The position numbers and the translations under genes are program-made. From NCBI GenBank assembly GCA_022393335.1, contig JAJEKB010020526.1, positions 369,204 through 433,203 on the forward strand: DNA of 64,000 bases. The letters are read 5' to 3'. The notes beneath the pieces are model-generated. The model searched no databases and had not been told where the DNA came from. It saw only the letters and a program-made list of their open reading frames with translations. Below are positions 23,081-34,500 of the stretch, piece by piece. The DNA is from Macrotrachela quadricornifera. Lineage: Eukaryota; Rotifera; Eurotatoria; Philodinida; Philodinidae. The first letter of the stretch is position 1, and each line of letters starts with the position of its first letter.

Positions 23081-23977
23081 GTATGTTATTATTATTATAT
23101 ATTAGTTAAATATAATTTTGATGAATTGCAATTATTCTTGTGTTTTAAAGCGATTCAAAACAAAGTTTTTAAAAATAAACATATACATGAAAATTTATTT
23201 GAAATGGTTAAAAATATATGAACAAAAAACTAAAAATGATTTGAAAAATTTTTTGTTTTATATTAAGAAATTCTTTCATAGTTGGATCATTCTTAAAGAA
23301 AAACTCATTGTTCAAAAATTGACGTATGTTAATTAGTAGAATTTATAAATAATTTATATTTTGAAAAATTTTTATTTTTAATTTCTTTTTTTTTTTAATT
23401 AAAAAAAAACTTTTTATTATTTTATGATTTTTCTAAACAATTAAAAATTTATTTTATAAAAACTAAAATTTTGATTTTATTTTTAATATTATAAATTCTA
23501 ATAAAATTCATTATTTAAATTAAAATTAAAATAAAGATTTAATATTTTTATTTTTTAATAAATTAAAAACAGAAAATAAATTATGATTAAAACAAAATTT
23601 TTCGATAGTTTATAAAAAAACGGAAGGAGTTTAAATTTTATTTGTAGACACAATATTTTCATATTATAATAAAGTTGAATAAAATAAAATAATATGAAAG
23701 AGACTAGAAGAGATATAACTTGAAATTTTTCTAATATCAAAATTAAAACGAATATTTCTTATTTAGAATTTAGTTTTAATTATATATTTAATATTAAATA
23801 AATAAAATTAAATAATAAAAACTCAAAGATAATATCTGAAATAGTTGAAATTTTGAAGATTAATCAGAACTATACAATAAATATGTTCTTAATAAACACA
23901 ACATTTCATTAATATTTACATATGAAAAACAAAAAATTTTTCAATATAGTATTAACATTTTGTTTATATATTGACAT
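23081..23977. other. No supported gene (extremely AT-rich, presumed intron)
   Basis: Long A and T runs. The + ORF at 23,118-23,336 and the - ORF at 23,555-23,740 are Lys/Ile/Phe-rich with no motif and no matching exon phases. Confidence 0.5.
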
Positions 23978-26093
23978 ATACCCCTGGAAAGCAAAAGTTG
24001 GATACGCTATTTCGACTCTTTTGACACTCTGAAAGCATATTCTGAAAAAAACTAACTATACCATGGGATAGTGCTTGGAATTCTTTATAATCTTATGTAT
24101 ATTTGTTTTAATTTGCTTTTAAGCAATACTAAGATAAATCGAGTACAACGAAAGCATCATTAAGTCCAGATTCTCATAGAAATCATTCTGTCTTCGTAAC
24201 GAATTCTTTAAAGATTTATTCGCTATAGAATTACCTTTTTAAGAAAGCAATTGCATATTACGATAGTGCATGAAATTCTCTATCATCTATATTATAATAG
24301 ACTAAATTTCAGTTCAGGAACTTTCATCTGATTGGTCACAGAACGCGAAAAAGAAATATATATATATATATAAATATGAAATGACCATATGTACACATTC
24401 TTCTGCAATCTATATTATAAGAGTTATTCTATAAGATATCTACCTATATTATAATAGACAAGCTTTTCAGTTCGGAAAACTTTTATGATTGGTCTCAGAA
24501 CAAAAACAAAGTATACATGTATTATGTATATACGTCGTATATGCCTATACATTATGTATATATTTTGTATATGTCCATCTATTATGCATAGATAAATATA
24601 TATATATATATATGTCAGTCATCTATATTATATTTTATACTGACGAAATTTTTTCTTATGTACATTAACCCTTTCAAAGGCACTGATGCAAATATATACC
24701 ACTTTTTTGTTTTCGGTTACAGAATTATGATAAACTAAGATCAATGAGTCTGGTAAAAAGAAGAATGATACTGTATACATGAAATAAATTCATAGTTATC
24801 CGAGATTAAGTAACACAGTTTATCTGTTTCTTCAAGAGGGATTTTGAAGAATTTTATCATTAATTCTCATTTCCAAAAGAACTTTGCCTGTCCAAAATTC
24901 GCCGATGAAGGGGTTAAATCGATTTTTCCTATGATATTAGAGTTCAACCAAGAGTGGGGACGTGAAACTCCCGAAGTACAAAGAAGTACAGGAAAGTACA
25001 GTAGAGGTATAAAGAGGTACAGTAGAGGTATATGGAAGTACAGTAGAGGTACAACGAAGTGCAATGAGAACACAGGGAAGTACAGAAAAGGGCAGCGGAG
25101 GTACAGAGAAATACAGTGAACATAAGAAAGTACAATCGACGCATAGGGGAGTACAGTAGGAGTATAGGAAAGTACAGTGAACGTATAGGGAAATACAATG
25201 GAGGTGCAAAGAAGTACAGTAAGAACACAGGAAAGTACAGTGAAGGTATAGGAAAGTATAGTTAACGTATAGAGAAGTGCAGTGAGAGTACAGAGAAGTA
25301 CAATGAATGTATGGAGAACTACAATGAGAACACAGGAGAGCACAGTGAAGATACAGTGAGGTACGGCTGGAGCAAGCACTTCACGAGTCCCACTTTCCCC
25401 CCTTAAGTCTAACCTTTCACAGGGGCCTCTAGTTCCATATATTTTTCTATTGTCTTGCATGTACTGGTTGAAAAATAATTTGAATACAATAAACGTACCC
25501 TCAATTGACAAGATTTTTAAAATTTGAATAGTTTTTCTAGTTTTTTAATGTTTTTCTTATATTATTATTTCAGTAGAAATAAATTTTTACAAAATAAATT
25601 GTATATTCTAGTAGCGCATAAAAATTCTCTATCATCCTATGTAGAAATATTTTGTCTTTAGTTTAAATAATAAAAAAAATGAAGATTTTTTTTGAATCTT
25701 GCTAAGTGAGAATGCCTTCATTGAATTCAAGTTATTTTTCAATCAATACATGCAAGACGATAGTGAAATATATAGAATGATAGAGAATTTCATGCCCTAT
25801 CGTAATATGCAATTGTTTTCTTAAAAAAGGTAATAATTCTATAGTGAGACAAAATCTAAAAAACTAATCTTGATGATAATGACAATATCACGTCCTTGGG
25901 AATCTGAATTTGAGGGTGTTTTCGTTGTACTCAATTTATCTTAGTATTGCTTAAAAGCAAACTAAAACAAAAATATACAAGGTTATAAAGGACTCCAAGC
26001 ACTATCCCATGGTATAGTTAGTTTTTCCAAAATGTGCTTTCAGAGTGTCAAAAGAGTCGAAATAGCGTATCCAGCTTTTCCTTTCCAGAGATA
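23978..26093. mobile_element. Foldback element with about 310-bp inverted arms
   Basis: Left arm 23,978-24,290 and right arm 25,775-26,093 are close reverse complements, from CTGGAAAGCAAAAGTTGGAT at the outside to GAAATTCTCTATCAT inside. The interior has several copies of an ATCTATATTATAATAGAC-type repeat (24,280-24,640) and a roughly 21-bp minisatellite. There is no transposase. TATA-like sequence flanks both ends but a target duplication is uncertain. It lies between the two NHL exons, so it is intronic if they belong to one gene. Confidence 0.75.
24970..25370. repeat. Minisatellite, about 21-bp unit
   Basis: Units of the form AGTACAGTGAAGGTATAGGGA repeat with drift about 18 times. The three overlapping ORFs here (+ 24,844; - 24,867; - 24,937) all arise because the unit length is a multiple of three and lacks stops, so none is a gene. 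Confidence 0.85.
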
Positions 26094-27402
26094 TATATCA
26101 TAATTGATCCAAAAAACGATAGTTTTCATTACATTCTAATATTATATTTATAATAAAGAGATGAAATCAATTATTAGACAATTTCAATATATATTAAGTT
26201 TAGTAAATACATAAAAAAAAGCCTCATTATCAAAATATCTTATAAAAAAATTTTGTTCGACATATAAATGAATATGAATAAAGATACGAAATTTCTCAAA
26301 AGAACATTAGAAAAGATTATTATGAGATCGATATTAATTATGAAACTAAGTTTTATTGAAACTGAAAATAAAAGAGTTAAGATTAATACATCAATTTTAG
26401 TTTTTTCTTTCAACAAAATTGCTTTGAGAAAACGTTTTGTGGGTTAAATAGTTTTTTGCAACATACCCTTCGAATTATACAAAATTTTTTAGCTTCATAT
26501 AAAAACTCTTCTTGTATTCATATGAATGATGCTTTTGAATATTTTTGCCGTCGAAAATGGTTACTCTTGCGATGATTAACATGAATAAAACGCTTTTTAA
26601 AATTAATTTTAAAAATCACTATCGATTGCAAACTTACTTTTATAAAAAAACAACAGAACATCTACACTTCTCGTTACAGACATCAAATTTCATTAAAGTT
26701 TGACTTTAGATTCGATATAAGCTTTAGTTTATTTCAGATGTTTGATTGAAGGCACAAATTGTATAGATGATTTGTGAAGATAATATTATCTAACACACAT
26801 TATAGATTATATAGCAGATATTTCAATGAATATAGTTTGTGTGACACATTTAGATAAACTATACTCTAATCAATAGTTTTGTTAAATATAATCTAGACAT
26901 CAGACATGACAAAAGATACAGATCAATCCTCTTTCGAACGTTTCACAACTAGAAGATTGACAAAAATTTTTTTGATAAATAATCATTGAGAATACTTTTC
27001 CAGATATATTCAAATAGTGAAGAAAGACTAGGAAATTCCATCTCTTCCTACATCAATAGTCATAATCAAAATAAATTTATATCAAATATCTATATCTTCA
27101 GATTTGTTATCATTGATTCAGATTAATTGTCACAATACTTTTAATTTAATAATCAATATAAATTAGATTTTAAGCTAATTAAAAAAACTATATAAACAAA
27201 GCAAGACAATTTCGTTTTTCTTATTTGAAAAACAAATCTTTTACAAATCATTTTTATTTTATTAGATGAAGTCATTTAGGATTTATTTTAATATTGTTAA
27301 CTACATTATATTTATCATATTTCAAACTCGAAATATTTAAAATATTCATTAAAATATTTTTCTCTTATCAACAATAATTATCTTATAATATATCTTTTTA
27401 AG
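26094..27402. other. No supported gene (presumed intron before NHL exon B)
   Basis: AT-rich, with no ORF above 60 codons that carries a motif. It ends in the acceptor TCTTTTTAAG at 27,402. Confidence 0.5.
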
Positions 27403-28287
27403 TTCTCTCATATAATCAACCAAAGTTTTCTCCAAATGCATCATGGAATCAAAATGCAATAACTTTTGCCAGTAGTAGTACCATCGGTTCACAACCTTAT
27501 GGTATTTTTGTTAATAATAATAACACCGTCTATGTGGCTGATTGGAGTAATAGTCGAATTCAAATATGGAACAATGGAAGTATCAATCTAACACGTACAA
27601 TTTCTGGAGGATTGAACAATCCATACAGTCTCTTCGTCACAATCATGGGTGATATTTTTATCGATAACGGCAACTCTTACAATCGAGTGGACAAATGGAT
27701 ATTAAATGCAACAAATTCTGTTCCAGCAATGTATGTTTGTAAGAGATGTGTTGGTCTATTTATCGATATAAGCAATACTCTCTATTGTTCACAAGTTGAT
27801 CGTCATCAAGTTGTTACAAAATCATTGAATAGTGATTCAGATACATTGAAAATCGTTGCTGGTACAGGTTGTCTTGGTTCCACTTCAAATATGCTTTATT
27901 CTCCTCAAGGAATCTTTGTTAACATAAATTTCGATTTGTACGTAGCAGATTATGGTAATAATCGAATTCAACTTTTCAAATCAGGTCAAATGAATGCAAC
28001 AACAGTAGCTGGAAATGGAGCATCAGGAACCATTACACTCCGTCGTCCAACAGGAATTGTTCTTGATGCTGATGGATATATGTTTATTGTGGATAGTTAT
28101 AATCACCGTGTTATTGGAGAAGGTCCAAATGGATTTCGATGTTTAGTTGGATGTTTTGGAAATGGTTCAGCGTTCAATCAACTAAAATACCCACAGACTC
28201 TCAGTTTTGACAGTTATGGAAATATGTTTATTACTGATAGAGATAATAATCGTGTTCAAAAATTTCTTTTGTCAACAAATTCATCTG
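27403..28287 (+). CDS. NHL-repeat beta-propeller exon B, duplicate of exon A
   Basis: Exactly 885 nt with the same phase-1 ends as exon A, acceptor TTTTTAAG and donor GTAAGTATG. By hand alignment about 254 of 295 residues match exon A, with about 41 replaced codons and about 14 silent ones. Replacements cluster in the loops after each conserved D (TNSN to WSNS, YT to VD, WGNG to YGNN, TYNH to RDNN) and just before the P-x-G strands (R to Q, QQ to KR, C to Q, NC to RR, Y/W to K/Q). Framework strands and Cys residues are largely kept. Because both exons are symmetrical, A and B may be used together or one may replace the other, and the sequence cannot decide this. Duplicated separate genes are also possible. 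Confidence 0.85.
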
Positions 28288-28373
28288 GTAAGTATGATAG
28301 TATTTAAATCTTTATTCTTCTCTCAATAAAAGAAAATACGATCTCGATTTTTTTATATTTAAAATTATTTTAG

Positions 28374-28395
28374 GAAATACTAATTCTAATAATAA
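28374..28395 (+). other. Possible linker exon cut by a transposon
   Basis: TTATTTTAG ends at 28,373, 86 nt after the NHL-B donor. The next bases continue phase 1 as GNTNSNNK, a plausible linker like L1/L2. At 28,396 the inverted end of a MITE begins and the frame meets TGA within it (AAA GGG TGA). If this exon is used, the product would be a secreted NHL domain without channel. If it is skipped, L3 at 31,515 can still be joined. Tentative. Confidence 0.3.
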
Positions 28396-29350
28396 AGGGT
28401 GATCCAAAAGTCTATAGTAAACTCAAAAATGCTCAAACATCGGTATCTTATCCTTCGTAAGTATGTGGATATTGCCCAAAAGTTTCATGTCTCTATCCCT
28501 TATTATAGGAGAAATACATAGGCCAACATTCTAGAAATCTTATTCTCCCATCTCCTAAAAATAATGGTTGGTGCATAATAAATGAGCCACTTTTGCGTTT
28601 CATTTTTCCATCATTTGATAAGAAAACAAAATATACCACATGATGCAGCGTGAAAAGCTCTAGAATCTATGCAGTAAAGCGCATTTTAATTATATAGCTT
28701 TTGGTTCCAAAAAAAGGAAAACTTTATGAAGTCAATTTTCGCCATCGTAAAAAAATCGTTTTTTTTTCTGTACGATGGAAAGACTAGTTTTTTTTCATCT
28801 TTTTGTTACCTAATACGTTTTATTACGAAAAAACAAAATGTACCAGAAGATGCAGCATCAAAAGTTCTACAATTTACAATGAAAACCTTGTTTTTATTGT
28901 GTACTTTTTGTTTTCAAAAAAAAGCAAAATTTTGCGTGACAGTTTTTGCAATGGCAAAAATTAATCGTACAGAGTTTTGCTTTGTTTTGTAAACAAAAAT
29001 TTGATAATCAAAATGTGCTTCATTATGTAGATTGTAAAGCTTTTCACGCTGCATCTTGTGATATAGTTTGTTTTCATAATAGAACGTATCCTGTGATGAC
29101 AAAATGAAACGCAAAAGTGGTTCGTTTACATGTATTATGCGCCAATCATTATTTTTAGGAGATGGGAGAATAAGATTCTAGAATGTTAGCCTATATATCT
29201 CCCTTATAATAAGGAATGGAGACATGAAACTTTGAGGTAATATTCGCCTATTTACGAAGGGTAAGATACGAAAGTTTGAGCATTTTTGAGTTTACTATAA
29301 GGGAGAACGAATAATTTTTCTGAGAGCGCCCAAGACTTTTGGATCACCCT
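28396..29350. mobile_element. Foldback MITE with AGGGTGATCCAAAAGTC ends
   Basis: Inverted ends AGGGTGATCCAAAAGTC (28,396) and GACTTTTGGATCACCCT (ending 29,350), with arms continuing about 300 bp inward. It contains the same roughly 50-bp module as the element at 1,466-2,324 (near 28,625, 28,845 and, reversed, 29,035). The ends resemble Tc1/mariner type. TA follows on the right but AA precedes on the left, so the duplication is not clean. The ORFs on both strands inside follow from the inverted repeat. Confidence 0.7.
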
Positions 29351-29514
29351 ATATTTTAAGCACATTTATAATATAATAAATGAATATTATGAAGTTAAAA
29401 TAAAATCTAATAAATGAAATAAATATTAACGAAATTTGAATATTCTAATGAAAATTGAAATAGAAATATTATAGGGAAAAGTTTATCTCATAGATATTTA
29501 TGGGTACAAATTAA

Positions 29515-31112
29515 ATGGCCAGTATTTTCTTGTAAACGATCAATATGTTTTATAGATAACCAGTTTCATTTTTTGATCACTAAGAATTTAATTTTCGGCT
29601 AGTAAAAAATTTATTTGATCAGTAGAGAAAAATTTAGTTTTAGTATAATAAATAGTACAAAGAACTCAGTAATTTGTTTGAAAACACTAGGCATTTAGGA
29701 GTGTAGCGTGACTGTGGGGATAGTCTGTCAATAGAGTTCCTCTGTGTGAGTATCAATGTAACTGGGTGGGCGAAATTCTGGTTGCATCGTTGTAAGTCCA
29801 CTGATAAAGGGTGTTCCAGAAGTCCTGACTCGATTTGTATAATTAATTTTTTTATATTGAAACACATACTTAAAAATTTGTCTCTTGGATAAAACGATGC
29901 AGTAAAAGATGCTCCACGAAACAGCCTTTGACTGATCCATCCTAACTCATATAGTATGAAAGTTATAAGTTTAGGAATATACATCGCAAAAAATAAAAAT
30001 TAACCGTAAACTCGATCTTAATATTTTCGCTATAACTTTTGTTCCTTGAGTTCTCCAGAACAAATTCTATTTTTAATAGAAGCGCTGTGAAATTCTCTAC
30101 AAAATCATACTTGAACTTTAACTCCAGAACTTCAATCAAGAAAACTAAGCAAACTATAAAGGAGACAAAAAAATAAAAACTTTGCAAATTTGGCATTTTT
30201 TTTCGACTTCTACTTTTTCTTTTCCAATTATTTCCATAAAAAACGTAGCATAAGTGAGAACTCAGTTGAATTTGGTACTTTAAAATGTGCTCTTTCTCAT
30301 GGTCTATAGAAAATTGTTTTTAGAAAAAATGGCGTGTTTGAGAACCAACTTTCAAAAATTGACAACCTAGTTTTCGGCACAGCACTCAGTAAAGAACGAA
30401 AAACCTGATCGAAGTTTTGATGTTGTAGCTAGTTAGAGAAGAGCAACCACTTCTAATCGAAACAAAACAAATCTAATCGGAGAATTTTTTGTTTGGATGA
30501 AGTTATGGAACTTTTATTGAAAACACCGACATATAGATCGAGTTTACGGTTAATTTTTAGTTTTTGCGATGTATATTCCTAAACTTATAACTTTCGTACT
30601 ATATGAGTTAGGATGGATCAGTCAAAGGCTGTATCGTAGAGCGTCTTTTACTGCATCGTTTTATTCTAGGGACAAATTTTTAAGTATGGATTTTAATATC
30701 AATCACATTCTTATTTACGCGGAGTCAACATATTCATAACTGATGGGCATCGGCATCGGTATTAATATGGCTGACGTTGTGGATGTTGGTGAACATGAGA
30801 TCGGATGTACGCGAATGAAATGAGATGTCCACCCATCCAGTTACATCCATACTCGCACACCGAGGAACTTTGTGGACAGAATAACAACAGAGTCACGCTA
30901 CACTCCTAAATACCTTGTGTTTTCAAATAAATTACTGAGCTCTTTGTACTATTTACTATACTAAAACTAACTTTTTCCCCAACTGATCAAATAAACCTTT
31001 TACTAGCCAAAATTGAGTTTTTATCGACCAGAAATTAACTTTTTACTGATCCAAAAATCAAACTGATCATCTACAAACAATACTGCTTATTTACAAGAAA
31101 ATACTGATCGTT
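29515..31112. mobile_element. Nested foldback element
   Basis: Outer arms 29,515-29,785 and 30,830-31,112 are reverse complements (landmarks AGTATTTTCTTGTAAA, CTAGTAAAA, AGGAGTGTAGCGTGACT). Inner arms 29,840-30,022 and 30,530-30,712 form a second inverted repeat (CATCCTAACTCATATAGTA, TTAACCGTAAACTCGAT). Between outer and inner left arms is GGGTGTTCCAGAAGTCCTGA, a mariner-like end with no partner, so a truncated insertion may lie there. The ORFs at 29,640-30,196 are repeat translation. It separates NHL-B from the polycystin block. Confidence 0.7.
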
Positions 31113-31514
31113 TAATTGTAAGCCGATATTTATTTGATAAAATTAAATATAATAATGTTTGAAAGTTTGAACACATGAAAACCTATTGAAAAATTTCTAT
31201 TTTTGAGATCATTTTTGAAAATAGAATTATTCATTAAATTTGATATTTAATGAAAAAAAATGTTTGAAATTTTGTTTCGATCAATTTTTTTAGAAATTTT
31301 TTATAATAATAGTTCATTTTTATTATCATAAAACAATTTCGATTGATATATTATATTATAAACTTTAGAAAATATTTCTTTTATTTCTTTTTTGTTTTTC
31401 ATATAAATATTGAAAATAAAGAGGAGACATTATTTAATTTGATTATAAATAATTAAGATTTTTCTTTAGTAATTAAAATTTTCTAATAAATCCTTTTTCT
31501 TGTTTTTTAAAAAG

Positions 31515-34500
31515 ATGAAATAACAACAATGAAAACATGGATTGTTAATCAAGGTAATAGAATAATAATAGAAAAATTTAATTTAAATAATTATTTATAT
31601 ATATTAAGACTGTGATCCTCCAAAAATCCTATTAATTCCAAGTAGATCATCATTAATATCTCCATTAGAATATCGACGAAATCAAGATTTTTATATAAGT
31701 TCAAATATTGAATTGAATTGTAATAAATCATTATCAAAAACAATTCAATGGACAATAAATAATTGTACAATAAATTGTTTAACAAAAATTGAATTTGATT
31801 CATCAATAATAACAAAATATAGTGAAATATATATTCCATCATATACATTAGATTATGGAATATATCAATTTAAATTAACTGTTACTATGAATATATCATC
31901 AAATATAACTTCATCAGCATATGCTTATATTAAAATAACATCATCAGGTATAATAGCAAATCTTATTCAATTAGGAACATCAATGATTACAACTGGATAT
32001 CAACAAAATATTACATTTAATCCAGGATTATATTCTATTGATCTTGATGGATATACATTTAATGCAAATGTAAATTATTATTATATTTATATAAATGAAT
32101 ATTTTATTTTTATTTAGAATTGGAGATATGAATATTATTGTAGAATTTATGGTCTATTTAATTTTCCAAATATTCAAGGCGTATTATTAACAATTGATAA
32201 TCCAAATATTGATATTAATAATCCATCTTGTTTATTAAATCAATCAAGTATATATATAAGAGTTTTTTATATAATTTCTATAAAATTCATATATTTTATT
32301 AAAAAAATTAAGAATAGAAGATCTTAAGGATAAACTCTTTTCTAATTCTCATATATTAATTATAGATTATAGAAAATCAGATCAATAAATAGAATTTTTT
32401 AATAATATAAGAAACATTTCAAAAAAAATTCTTAAGAATTAGAAAGAAAAGAAACTTGTTAGAAAATATTTTATTATAGAATAAAACTAAATATATATTA
32501 TCATAATAGTTAAAACGATATAAATATTTTCTTGATTATCACAAATAATTAATATTAGGTTTTTCAACAATATTTTACAGTTTTATTTAAAATTTGAAAA
32601 ACTGGAATACATTTTTCAAAGTTCAAAATATTATAGATTTTATTTTATTTTTCCATAAATAAATAATTATATAATAAAAACATTCAAATGATTAACTAAT
32701 TATATAATCATTAGTCATATTCATCATATGACTAACACTAAAATGGATAAATTTATTCATTTTTAACTTTTCCAAGTACTAAATATAAAATGTTTTTGAA
32801 ATTATTATAAAATTAAATTAGACACTAAGATCTGTATAAAATAAAATAAATAAGAAAAATAATTTATCCGATTTTGAATAATGATTAAAAACTAAAAGTT
32901 AATTGTAAGAGATATTTTATTTTCCTAAAGATAACGTAACATCATACAAATATAATGGTTTAAATAATTCATTAAAATCTTCGTTAATAATATATGGAAA
33001 TTCTCTTCAATCAAATCGAACATATCAATTTATGGTTTATATGGAAAATATTCAAAACTCATCATTACAAGCAACTGGTTATGTACTTGTACGAATAGAA
33101 AATACTTCTTCTAAAATCATTATTATTGGGTTTGAATTTAATTTAATTTAAATAAAATTGATTATTTTATTTTAGTTGTGTTATATCAAAAATGTGTATT
33201 CCAAATATAGAATTTCAATTAATTAATCCAACAACACAAGTATCTTTATATTCAATTTGTATTGAAAATTGTCAAAATATAATAAATATTAAATGGAATA
33301 TTTATCAAGGTCTATTTAATATATCTTCAAATTATACAAAATGGATTTTATTTAATCAAACCAATTTATATGAAAATATTTGGTTTTTTGGTTAGTTAAA
33401 TTTTTCTTTTTTTCTTTAAATTTTATTTTTATATTTAGGTCGATATACAACTAATTTTACATCATTAAATAAATTATTTTTATTTAATTCACAAATTAAA
33501 TATTGGAGATTTGAAGTTATTTATTCATTTCTATCTGATATAAGTTCAAGTTCATTAAATTTTATTATTAATCAACCACCTTCTAATGGAACTTGTTCAA
33601 TTTATCCATTAAATGGAACAATTAATACTTTATTTAATATTTCATGTTTTAATTGGTTTGATCAACATGATATTAAAGATTATTCATTATATTGTAAATA
33701 AAATTATCTTTTTATTTTAAATTAAAAAAAAAAAATTTTTATTTTCTTTAAATTAGTTTGGACAACAGATCCAATAAAACGTACAATGATTGCTTATTCA
33801 CCTGAATCAGTATTTCAAGTTCGATTACCAGTTGAAAATGATCAAACATCATTAATTAATCTTATTATTTATATTCGTAGTACATTAGATTGTGTTACTG
33901 AATTAAATATATCATCTGTTAATGTTTCAACTGATTTGAAATTAATTTATGATTTAGTAAATATTTTACAAAATTCATCAAATGAAATAATAAATAATCC
34001 GATTATTCAATTACTTTCAAATGGAAATCAAAATACAGTTGGACAAATAATTAATTCATTATCACGAGAATTTAATAAAATGAATATTGAAAATATTAAT
34101 TATGCTATTTCAAGTAATAGTCAATTGTTGTTTTTTATTTTTAATATATTTAATTATTTATAATAGGTGGTGTTCCAGCTACAACTATATCTATTTCATC
34201 TTTAGGAACTAATAAATTACAAACAGTAATTTTATTTATAAAATAAATTTTTTAAAATAAAATTTTTGTTTTTTGTAAATAGAATTTAATTCCATTAAAT
34301 ATTTCATCTTTAATTGAATTTAATAAAGAATTAAATTCTCTAGCAAACATCCGAGATTATTTAATAACATTTATGATAAATCTTCCTATAACAATATCAT
34401 ATAGTATCATACTTCAAGCAACATCATTAAATCAATTAACTCAATCAACAAATCAATTAACACGAAATACATTAGTACATATTACAGATTTTTTCTTTTT

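Noticed and set aside
24844..25511. Overlapping ORFs of 90-214 codons on both strands.
   Set aside because: They arise from a 21-bp repeat with no stop codons and have low-complexity periodic translation.
28726..29114. Paired + and - ORFs.
   Set aside because: Both lie in the inverted-repeat core of the MITE at 28,396-29,350 and mirror each other.
31591..31848. An 85-codon minus-strand ORF.
   Set aside because: It is the shadow of the REJ exon 31,609-32,069, which has correct phases and family motifs on the + strand.
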